This document shows positions 27,542-33,317 of a stretch of 64,000 bases of DNA, piece after piece (within the stretch, counting starts at the first letter, position 1; each line of letters begins with the position of its first letter). A program made the translations under genes and the position numbers. The notes beneath the pieces are model-generated. The model was not told the origin of the DNA, searched no databases, and worked only from the letters and a program-made list of their open reading frames with translations. The stretch is from G965250275 sp965250275. Its GTDB lineage: Bacteria > Pseudomonadota > Alphaproteobacteria > Rhodobacterales > Rhodobacteraceae. The stretch spans positions 682,001-746,000 of the forward strand of contig OZ252297.1 of NCBI GenBank assembly GCA_965250275.1. Direction: 5' to 3'.

Positions 27542-27699
27542 TCGCGGCGACAAGTTGGTCATTTTTGCGAGCAAAGAATGACCGTGGTGAAACTTTTTCA
27601 ACTGCTCTACCATCTGAGCTACATCGCGCACTGCGATGGCGGGACTCGAACCCGCGACACGGAGACTATGATCTGTAGTTCCACCGGCATTCGCCGTGA
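27542..27699 (-). ncRNA. Y-RNA-like hairpin 8, permuted tRNA-like type
   Basis: Read on the minus strand. Outer stem TCACGGCGA with TCGCCGCGA (one mismatch), then ATGCC on the 5' side and CTTG on the 3' side. Second stem GGTGGAAC with GTTTCACC. Inside: a small loop, T-arm GCGGG TTCGAGT CCCGC, acceptor strand CATCGC, loop AGTGC, acceptor strand GCGATG, TA and a full D-arm GCTC AGATGGTA GAGC. The tRNA halves are thus in reversed order. An extra hairpin (GGTCATT/AATGACC) is inserted in the 3' internal-loop strand. Confidence 0.75.
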
Positions 27700-27709
27700 T
27701 AGTTCGGAT

Positions 27710-27784
27710 CCGGGGGACAAGAGATTCGTGAGAGGCCTTTCGGCGACTGTTTCAAGCGATGTAATCCCACGGGCAATCCTCCGG
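27710..27784 (-). ncRNA. Y-RNA-like hairpin 7, short type
   Basis: Minus strand. Outer stem CCGGAGGA with TCCCCCGG (one mismatch), internal loop TTGCCC opposite GAATCTCTTG, second stem GTGGGA with TCTCAC, and an inner GCC GAAA GGC tetraloop. It carries the shared RGRAYTACA (GGGATTACA) and TTGTC motifs. It lies 18 bases downstream of tRNA-Asn. Confidence 0.65.
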
Positions 27785-27802
27785 GTATTTTCCTTTCATT
27801 TC

Positions 27803-27877
27803 TGGCTCGGCTGGCAGGGATCGAACCTGCGGCATCCTGATTAACAGTCAGGCGCTCTACCGCTGAGCTACAGCCGA
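27803..27877 (-). tRNA. tRNA-Asn(GUU) inside the repair operon
   Basis: Minus strand, 75 bases: acceptor TCGGCTG/CAGCCGA, D-arm GCTC AGCGGTA GAGC, anticodon arm CCTGA CTGTTAA TCAGG (GUU), variable ATGCC, T-arm GCAGG TTCGATC CCTGC, discriminator G, encoded CCA. All stems pair and G73 fits asparagine identity. The acceptor differs from the usual alphaproteobacterial tRNA-Asn, so it looks like an extra copy rather than the housekeeping gene. It starts ten bases after hairpin 6. Confidence 0.9.
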
Positions 27878-27887
27878 ACAATTGGTG

Positions 27888-28042
27888 CCCCGGCGACAAG
27901 GGATGAAGAAACAGGTGGGAGGCCCGCCCCGCATCCGAATGGGCGGATGCGTTTGCCATCTGGGCGCCGGCAAGGAGGGGAGTTGAACCCGCTCGACCTA
28001 TCCCGGTTTGGTGCCATGTAGTTCCTTCGGCATTCGCCGGGG
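27888..28042 (-). ncRNA. Y-RNA-like hairpin 6, long type
   Basis: Minus strand. Outer stem CCCCGGCGA with TCGCCGGGG (9 bp, perfect), ATGCC opposite CATCCCTTG, second stem GAAGGAAC with GTTTCTTC (8 bp). The inside has a T-loop TTCAACT between GGG and CCC, a stem TTGCC/GGCAA closed by an 11-base loop at the acceptor position, and a GC-rich hairpin GCATCCG/CGGATGC where the D-arm would be. The tRNA resemblance is weaker than in hairpins 4 and 8. Confidence 0.7.
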
Positions 28043-28061
28043 GTTTCCTTTCATTTCCTGC

Positions 28062-28155
28062 CAGGAGGACAATCGGTTGCGAGACATTCTAACCCCGAAG
28101 GGCGAGCCTGAATCGAACAGGCAGCACCAATGTAGTCTCGCAGGCATTCCTCCTG
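28062..28155 (-). ncRNA. Y-RNA-like hairpin 5, short type with T-arm
   Basis: Minus strand. Outer stem CAGGAGGA with TCCTCCTG (8 bp, perfect), ATGCC opposite CCGATTG, second stem TGCGAGAC with GTCTCGCA (8 bp, perfect), then ACATT/AATGT. The head contains a tRNA-like T-arm GCCTG TTCGATT CAGGC followed by GCCC TTCG GGGT, a minimal looped acceptor. No D-arm is present. It follows tRNA-Lys by ten bases. Confidence 0.7.
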
Positions 28156-28165
28156 CATGTCCTTC

Positions 28166-28240
28166 TGGTGTGCCCGGTGGGGATCGAACCCACGACGCAC
28201 CGCTTAAAAGGCGGTTGCTCTACCACTGAGCTACGGGCGC
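28166..28240 (-). tRNA. tRNA-Lys(UUU) inside the repair operon
   Basis: Minus strand, 75 bases: acceptor GCGCCCG/CGGGCAC with a single C2-A71 mismatch, D-arm GCTC AGTGGTA GAGC, anticodon arm ACCGC CTTTTAA GCGGT (UUU), variable GCGTC, T-arm GTGGG TTCGATC CCCAC, discriminator A, encoded CCA. Its stems differ from the tRNA-Lys at 25309 but the anticodon loop is identical. Its 5' end is three bases from the 3' strand of hairpin 4. Confidence 0.87.
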
Positions 28241-28243
28241 GTG

Positions 28244-28369
28244 CCCCGGCGACAAGGTTTTGGTGAAACGCCTGCTCTACCATCTGAGCTACATCGCGCA
28301 CTGCGATGGCGAGACTCGAACCCGCGACACGGAGAGTAACAGTCTGTAGTTCCACCGGCATTCGCCGAG
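28244..28369 (-). ncRNA. Y-RNA-like hairpin 4, permuted tRNA-like type
   Basis: Minus strand. Outer stem CTCGGCGA with TCGCCGGG (one G-T pair), ATGCC opposite AAAACCTTG, second stem GGTGGAAC with GTTTCACC. Inside, in order: mini-arm AGA CTGTTAC TCT, T-arm GCGGG TTCGAGT CTCGC, acceptor strand CATCGC, loop AGTGC, acceptor strand GCGATG, TA, D-arm GCTC AGATGGTA GAGC. This is a tRNA fold joined at the acceptor end and opened between the D- and anticodon arms. Nearly identical in its head to hairpin 8. Confidence 0.78.
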
Positions 28370-28388
28370 TTGTTTCCCACTGGTTGGG

Positions 28389-28474
28389 TCAGGCAGACAA
28401 GAGGTGATGAGACAGCGCCCTTTGACGGGCGCGGATCGTTAACAGCGATGTAGTCCCACCGGCATTCTGCCTGA
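28389..28474 (-). ncRNA. Y-RNA-like hairpin 3, short type
   Basis: Minus strand. Outer stem TCAGGCAGA with TCTGCCTGA (9 bp, perfect), ATGCCGG opposite TCACCTCTTG, second stem TGGGAC with GTCTCA. The head has two hairpins: ATCG CTGTTAA CGAT, whose 7-base loop equals the asparagine anticodon loop, and GCGCCC GTCAAA GGGCGC. Confidence 0.72.
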
Positions 28475-28486
28475 TGTTGTTCGGGC

Positions 28487-28612
28487 CCCGGCGACAAGGG
28501 GTTGGCGAAACATCTTCACTGAGCTACGCGCATAGCGCGGCGAGAGTTGAACCCGCGACCTCCGGCCTTCTGACCGGTGCTCTAACCTGTAGTTCCGCCA
28601 GCATTCGCCGGG
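28487..28612 (-). ncRNA. Y-RNA-like hairpin 2, permuted tRNA-like type
   Basis: Minus strand. Outer stem CCCGGCGA with TCGCCGGG (8 bp, perfect), ATGCT opposite AACCCCTTG, second stem GGCGGAAC with GTTTCGCC (8 bp). The head reads GTTA GAGC, an anticodon-like arm CCGG...CCGG, AGGTC, T-arm GCGGG TTCAACT CTCGC, CGCGC, loop TAT, GCGCG, TA, GCTCAGT. GAGC at the beginning can pair with GCTC at the end, so here a whole tRNA is opened inside the D-loop. Confidence 0.75.
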
Positions 28613-28624
28613 AATTGTATGTGT

Positions 28625-28701
28625 GGGTCAGGCGGACAAGTCTGATTGTGAGACGGCGACATTACCTGAAAATGTAGTCCCACAGGCATTCCGCCTGACC
28701 C
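28625..28701 (-). ncRNA. Y-RNA-like hairpin 1, short type
   Basis: Minus strand, first of the array, 62 bases after the rsr stop. Outer stem GGGTCAGGCGGA with TCCGCCTGACCC (12 bp, perfect), ATGCCTG opposite CAATCAGACTTG, second stem TGGGAC with GTCTCA, then ACATT TTCAGGT AATGT, a 5-bp stem with a 7-base loop. The loop has the layout of a leucine CAG anticodon loop. On the plus strand the same stem is followed by six T, which could also act as a terminator there. Confidence 0.72.
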
Positions 28702-28712
28702 TTTTTTAACTG

Positions 28713-28750
28713 CCGCGCATCACGAGCGGAAAACCGGTTCCCACTTTTCG
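28713..28750. repeat. Dispersed palindrome-like element between rsr and the RNA array
   Basis: On the minus strand this reads CGAAAAGTGGGAACCGG then TTTTCCGCTCGTGATGCG. The block AAGTGGGAACCGGTTTTCC resembles short palindromic intergenic repeats seen many times in rhizobial and related alphaproteobacterial genomes. It occurs once in this window. It may be an inserted repeat or part of a processing hairpin. Confidence 0.35.
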
Positions 28751-28763
28751 TTGGTGCGCGCGC

Positions 28764-30320
28764 TTACACGGCGATCTTCTCGATCTCGCCAACCCAGTGG
28801 TCCGGGCCGGTCTGACCGTTGGCGAACGCTGCGATCTGGTCAAAGACCGCATCCGAGAACCCGCCGACATTCAGCACGTCTTCACGTGTCTGGGCCTGCG
28901 TGGTCCCGTATGGCGCGATGTCGATGCAGACCAATTTGGCCTTTGGATTACGACGCTTGATCGCCTCCCATTCCTTCAACATCGCTGTGCCCTGGCCACC
29001 ATTGCGAGCATCCACCCACGACTGGTTGTCAGACACGAACACCACCAGGTCCGGGCTACGCCCACGATCGTTCAGCCATTTCAGCGGTGCGGAACAGTTC
29101 GTCCCACCACCTGCCAGAGCGGCCAAACGCTCGGCGTTCGTCAGGATCGTGTCGCGCGGCTCCAGACGTACGTCACGCACATCGAAGTCGAACGGCAGAA
29201 CCTGGCACCCACGGTTCACACGCTGGAACGATGCCGCCACAAGGGCAGCCACATCCACATGGCGCACGACCGATGTCGCCCCCGGACGATAGCCGGTTAC
29301 AGCCCAGGTCATAGACCCGGATACGTCCGGACACACAACAACCTGACCTTCGATCTTTGGCACGTTCTGCACAGCGATTTCCATCGCATCATGCAAAGCG
29401 TCCACGATCTCGCGCGGCATCTCGCCCGACACGTTCTGCGCCGCAACCATCAACTGGTACGGGAACGCACGTGCCTTGGCGATCGCCTCGGGGTCGCGCA
29501 GCAATGCCGCAACATGATCCACGTTCTTGACCACGCCGAAAACGCCGTGACGCTGAAACGTGTTCAGGTTCTGGCGCACCATCTGCCACGAGCCTTTTCG
29601 CGCGATCCGCGACCAATGGGCCGAGGAAAGCTCCAGCTGCGTCAACATCTGGAACGGCACGTCAGGCACCGGACCTTTTCCGGTTTCCTTGAATGCCATC
29701 CAATCCCGCACAGCCTGTGGCAGCCGTGCCAGATCGCACGGCCGCCCGACGATCCAGGCAAACAGCGCTTCCCGCTCGGCCGAGGCCGGTTTCGGGTGCA
29801 CCATCTTGATCACGTCCGCCAAAGACGGGTCGTTCCCGATATTGGCGTTCAGCAACGCCCGGTCAGACGCGGTGTTCAGCCAGTTCTGCACCATAGCTTT
29901 GGGCGCGGAACCCAGCGATTTACGACCAGTCTGGCCAGACCGGATGACCTGCACAAAGGTGCGCAGCATCTTGCCGTTATCGACCACATGGGCGAAAGCC
30001 GCACGGAACAGCACCGGATCACGCCGGGCCAGAACAGCCAGCAACAAGGCGGGCATATCCTTCATGTAACCCAGGCGGCGGGCATAGATGGCCGCCTGCG
30101 CCAGGTAGCGCGGGTCAACGGATTGAGCCACGTCCAGAACATAGTCCAGTTCCGCCTGCGGCGACTGATAGAACATACCCCCGAACGTGCCGGTAACAGC
30201 AATCTGGGCCAGGGCATGGGCATCGGAGTAAGCGTAGGCCGGTGCCCCGTGGGCGTTCCTTGCGGTCGCTTTCGGCAGCAACCGGCCTTTCATCGATGCA
30301 AACACGGATTTGTTCGCCAT
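28764..30320 (-). CDS. rsr: Ro60/TROVE-domain RNA-binding protein (Rsr)
   Basis: A 518-residue ring-shaped RNA-binding protein. The N-terminal two thirds form the TROVE helical repeats (ATGTFGG-type opening, YARRLGYMKDMPALLLA), and the C-terminus is a vWA domain with the MIDAS motif DVSGSM, GGTNCSAPL and VVFVSDNQSW. Ro proteins bind Y RNAs on the outside and misfolded RNA ends in the ring, often with PNPase. I start at ATG 30320 (MANKSVF), which has GAGGAA upstream; an ATG five codons earlier overlaps that site. Divergent from rtcR and directly upstream of the Y-RNA array. Confidence 0.93.
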   Translation of the reverse strand: MANKSVFASMKGRLLPKATARNAHGAPAYAYSDAHALAQIAVTGTFGGMFYQSPQAELDYVLDVAQSVDPRYLAQAAIYARRLGYMKDMPALLLAVLARRDPVLFRAAFAHVVDNGKMLRTFVQVIRSGQTGRKSLGSAPKAMVQNWLNTASDRALLNANIGNDPSLADVIKMVHPKPASAEREALFAWIVGRPCDLARLPQAVRDWMAFKETGKGPVPDVPFQMLTQLELSSAHWSRIARKGSWQMVRQNLNTFQRHGVFGVVKNVDHVAALLRDPEAIAKARAFPYQLMVAAQNVSGEMPREIVDALHDAMEIAVQNVPKIEGQVVVCPDVSGSMTWAVTGYRPGATSVVRHVDVAALVAASFQRVNRGCQVLPFDFDVRDVRLEPRDTILTNAERLAALAGGGTNCSAPLKWLNDRGRSPDLVVFVSDNQSWVDARNGGQGTAMLKEWEAIKRRNPKAKLVCIDIAPYGTTQAQTREDVLNVGGFSDAVFDQIAAFANGQTGPDHWVGEIEKIAV

Positions 30321-30391
30321 TTTTCTGTTCCTCATATTTGGTGAGGACGTTTTGGCATGATGTTCGGCTCATTCGAAAGAAAATCGAAAAT

Positions 30392-30413
30392 CCAATCAAC
30401 GTATTGATATTGG
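30392..30413. promoter_or_regulatory. Imperfect inverted repeat in the rsr/rtcR intergenic region
   Basis: CCAATCAA and TTGATATTGG face each other across CGTA, pairing CCAAT/ATTGG and CAA/TTG with a two-base insertion. It lies 72 bases upstream of rsr and 81 bases upstream of rtcR, so it could be a shared operator, for RtcR or another regulator. No experimental support; AT-rich sequence makes chance possible. Confidence 0.35.
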
Positions 30414-30450
30414 ACAGTTAAAATGGAAATTGAGCTTCTTCGCGCATGCA

Positions 30451-30469
30451 GATACTATCTGTAGGTATC
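30451..30469. promoter_or_regulatory. GATAC/GTATC inverted repeat upstream of rtcR
   Basis: GATAC at 30451-30455 and GTATC at 30465-30469 are inverted repeats with a 9-base spacer, 25 bases before the rtcR start. The TACTATCT within it also occurs on the minus strand just before the rtcB2 start (35090-35100). A shared regulator site is possible but unproven. Confidence 0.3.
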
Positions 30470-30493
30470 GTCATTTATAGATGTGGATACATC

Positions 30494-32056
30494 ATGAAGA
30501 ATGTGGTCATTGGCTTTCTCGGAACCCAGTTGGACATGGGCAAGAAAAGGCGTTGGAAACCGACGCTCAGCCTTGTCAGCCATGATCACTTCAAAGTGGA
30601 CCGGCTCGAGATTCTCTTTGACATGCGATTCAACCGTCTTGCCAAGCAGGTTCAGCGTGAGATTGAGGAAACGTCGCCCGAGACGGAAGTGCTGCTTCAG
30701 CAGCTTGACCTGAACGATCCTTGGGATTTTCAGGAGGTTTATGGCAAGCTCTTCGATTTCGCGCGGTCTTACGGGTTTGACGATGAGCGCGAGCGATATC
30801 ATGTGCATCTGACCACCGGGACACATGTCGCGCAGATCTGCTGGTTCCTGCTAACGGAAAGCCGCCATGTCCCGGCGCGCCTGATCCAAACCGGTCCGCC
30901 GGGGCCGGAAGAGGAAACGCCAAAGTTCGATGTCATCGACCTGGACCTGAGCCGATACAACGCGATTCAGCAGCGCTTCGACCGACTGTCGCGCGAACAC
31001 AGCGACCAATTGAAAGGCGGGATTGAAACCCGCAACCTGGAATACAATGATCTGATCGACCGGATTGAACTTGTCGCTAGCAATTCCGATGAACCTATCC
31101 TGCTGCTCGGAGAAACCGGCACAGGCAAAACCGAACTGGCCGAGCGCATTCACAATCTCAAACTCGATCGACGCCGTGTCAAAGGCCGTCTGGTCCACGT
31201 GAATTGTGCGACACTGAACGGGCCAGACGCGATGGCAACGCTGTTTGGCCAGCGCCGCTCCTATCTCGGGGCTGCGGGTACTGAGCGAAGCGGTTTGTTG
31301 CGGGAAGCTGATGGCGGCGTTCTATTTTTGGATGATGTGGACGAACTGAATCCCAATATGCAGTCGGTTCTTCTGCACGCGATCGAGACCGGACGGTTCT
31401 ATCCGTTGGGGTCCGACCACGAAATCTCAAGCCGGTTTCACCTGATTGCGGGCGCCAACCGCGATCTGCGCAGTTTGACGGCGTCGGGGCAGTTCCGCCC
31501 CGATCTTCTGGCCCGGCTGAACACGTGGAGTTTCACCTTGCCCGCGCTGCGCAATCGCACCGAAGACATCGAGGCAAACCTGCTGCACGAACTGGACCGC
31601 TGTGAACGGGTTCTGGGCACCCATGTTGGCTTCAACACTGATGCCCGCGCCCAATACCTGGCTTTCGCCAAAGACCCGGCAACCCATTGGTTGGGTAATT
31701 TCCGAGACTTTTCGGGATCAATCCGACGGCTGTGCACACTTGCGCCACGTGGCCGGATTACCCGGGCAATGGTCGCAACCGAAATCGAAACGCTTCAGAC
31801 GGATTGGAAATCGGCGCAATCCGATGATGATTTCAAGCTGGTTGCAGATGTCATGGGCGAGGCGGTGTCTGATGTGGATCCGTTTGACCTGGTTCAGCTG
31901 GCCGAGGTGATCCGGATTTGCCGCAAGTCTTCAAGCCTCAGCGCTGCCGGGCGCGCCCTGTTTGCCGTATCGCGCAGCAAGCGCAAGACCCAGAACGATG
32001 CAGATAGGCTGCGGAAATACCTGGGGAAATTTGGTTTGGACTGGGGGGCGATTTGA
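30494..32056 (+). CDS. rtcR: RtcR: CARF-AAA+ regulator of RNA repair, GAFTGA lost
   Basis: A 520-residue homologue of E. coli RtcR. Residues 1-180 form the CARF-like sensor (VHLTTGTHVAQICWFLL). The AAA+ domain has Walker A GETGTGKTEL, Walker B LFLDDVDEL and the arginine-finger segment FRPDLLARLNTWSFTLPALRNR. The C-terminus (SAAGRALFAVSRSKRKTQNDADRLRKYL) is the DNA-binding end. The loop GAFTGA, which touches sigma-54, is SYLGAA here, and the Walker B DE is DD. I start at ATG 30494 (MKNVVIGFLGT), matching the E. coli start. Divergent from rsr; stops 15 bases from the convergent AAA gene. Confidence 0.92.
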   Translation: MKNVVIGFLGTQLDMGKKRRWKPTLSLVSHDHFKVDRLEILFDMRFNRLAKQVQREIEETSPETEVLLQQLDLNDPWDFQEVYGKLFDFARSYGFDDERERYHVHLTTGTHVAQICWFLLTESRHVPARLIQTGPPGPEEETPKFDVIDLDLSRYNAIQQRFDRLSREHSDQLKGGIETRNLEYNDLIDRIELVASNSDEPILLLGETGTGKTELAERIHNLKLDRRRVKGRLVHVNCATLNGPDAMATLFGQRRSYLGAAGTERSGLLREADGGVLFLDDVDELNPNMQSVLLHAIETGRFYPLGSDHEISSRFHLIAGANRDLRSLTASGQFRPDLLARLNTWSFTLPALRNRTEDIEANLLHELDRCERVLGTHVGFNTDARAQYLAFAKDPATHWLGNFRDFSGSIRRLCTLAPRGRITRAMVATEIETLQTDWKSAQSDDDFKLVADVMGEAVSDVDPFDLVQLAEVIRICRKSSSLSAAGRALFAVSRSKRKTQNDADRLRKYLGKFGLDWGAI

Positions 32057-32071
32057 TCAGGTAGATCCGCA

Positions 32072-33316
32072 TCATTCAGCTGCGATTTCTGGCAACGGGC
32101 GTTCCAACCCTGAAGCATGCGCAGCTGCCTCTGGATCGGAGCTGTTGGCCAAAAGCCAGCCTTGTATTTGAGCAGGGCTGTGCCTGTGATCTCCCAACCG
32201 CTGTTCGAAGATCCTCGCTAAGCGGTCTTCACCGGGGAAGAAACGTTCAAACAGCCGGCGCGCCGTTGCTGCGCTCACCAATCCAAGCTCGGTATGCACA
32301 TCGGCACGGCCGGGACGGATCAAGGCCGGGTCCAACTTTTCCTTGTGGTTCGTTGTCATGACCAGTGCGCGCCCTTCCTGAGCTGCGACGCCATCGATGG
32401 CGTTGAGCAAGCCCGAGAAACTGACGCCCGATCGCTTTTCCGCACCTTCGCGCTGCGTAAACACGGCGTCCACATCTTCGATTGCGATCAGCGACCGTTT
32501 GGGAGCACACATCATCGCTTCGCGCAGATCATCATCTGTCAGCGTTGCACGCCCGATATCCAGCGATGCGATATCCAATGACAGGTCTGACGCCAGCGCG
32601 CGAATGAGGCTGGATTTTCCCGTGCCTGGAGGACCGAAAAACAGATATCCGCGCCGCCACGGGACACCTCGTTCCGCGTACCAATCACTGGCACCATAAA
32701 ACCATCGCATGTCGTCCAGCACGTTCCCGATACGGTCATCATCCACCAGCACCGTGTCAATGGACCGGCGCGGGACATCGCCGACATGATCCCACCAATC
32801 CCCCTTCAGAATGTGGAGGCCCGGGCCGATGCGTTCCCTGGTTCGGGAAAGCGCACGCCCCTCTGCGATCCAGTTTAGGATTGTCTCGATCTTCCCGAAC
32901 AGGACAGTGACATGCAACACCTCCATAGGGCGTTGGTTGTTAGCAGCCCCAACCTTGGATTTTTCGTTGATATTGCGCTCCAGTCGGCAGAGATGGCCGC
33001 GCCAGAAAAACCAGTGCCGACCCGGAGCAGGCGCATAACCTTTTGTGCCCCGCGCCCATTTTCCATCCGTCATACGCACATGTCGGGAACGGGACAGTAT
33101 GTTGTTCTGCTCCATCCAGATACAGAAATGGCGATATGCCGCGCTTCGGTTGTCGAGCGTCAGGCTCACCCAGACGCGCCGAACAATCACACGGTACAAA
33201 GCCATGCACGCGACGCGAAGAAAGGCAGCCGCGACCCCGAAAGCGCCGAGCGCCAAACCGCCAGCAAAAAAATCGCTGGTCAGGGCGTTGGTCAGAAATT
33301 GATCGAATGCGTTCAT
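32072..33316 (-). CDS. BCS1-like membrane-anchored AAA ATPase
   Basis: A 414-residue protein. An N-terminal hydrophobic helix (residues about 15-40) is followed by a BCS1-type middle domain and an AAA domain: Walker A GPPGTGKSS, Walker B LIAIEDVDAVF, and NHKEKLDPALIRPGRAD as second region of homology. Mitochondrial BCS1 translocates folded Rieske protein; bacterial relatives are little studied. It starts one base after prfH, last in rtcB-prfH-AAA. Its role in RNA repair is not known. Confidence 0.85.
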   Translation of the reverse strand: MNAFDQFLTNALTSDFFAGGLALGAFGVAAAFLRVACMALYRVIVRRVWVSLTLDNRSAAYRHFCIWMEQNNILSRSRHVRMTDGKWARGTKGYAPAPGRHWFFWRGHLCRLERNINEKSKVGAANNQRPMEVLHVTVLFGKIETILNWIAEGRALSRTRERIGPGLHILKGDWWDHVGDVPRRSIDTVLVDDDRIGNVLDDMRWFYGASDWYAERGVPWRRGYLFFGPPGTGKSSLIRALASDLSLDIASLDIGRATLTDDDLREAMMCAPKRSLIAIEDVDAVFTQREGAEKRSGVSFSGLLNAIDGVAAQEGRALVMTTNHKEKLDPALIRPGRADVHTELGLVSAATARRLFERFFPGEDRLARIFEQRLGDHRHSPAQIQGWLLANSSDPEAAAHASGLERPLPEIAAE

Positions 33317-33317
33317 C

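Noticed and set aside
27545..28495. Repeated CCCCGGCGACAAG-like units resembling a CRISPR array
   Set aside because: Spacing is irregular, the units pair with partners further along to form stems, and tRNAs lie between them. They are the 3' strands of Y-RNA-like hairpins.
27578..28677. Plus- and minus-strand small proteins within the RNA array
   Set aside because: They are translations of tRNA-like sequence, with no ribosome sites and no conserved protein pattern.
28625..28707. Plus-strand intrinsic terminator (12-bp stem followed by six T)
   Set aside because: No plus-strand gene precedes it, the tRNAs and T/D-loops are on the minus strand, and the same stem belongs to the hairpin series. 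It may still work as a terminator on the plus strand by accident.
30352..30368. Sigma-54-like TTGGCATGATGTTCGGC upstream of rtcR
   Set aside because: GG and GC are 11 bases apart where 10 are needed, and it faces rtcR instead of rsr.
30446..30493. Upstream rtcR start at 30446
   Set aside because: Adds 16 residues not found in E. coli RtcR and covers an inverted repeat; MKNVVIGFLGT at 30494 matches the family start.
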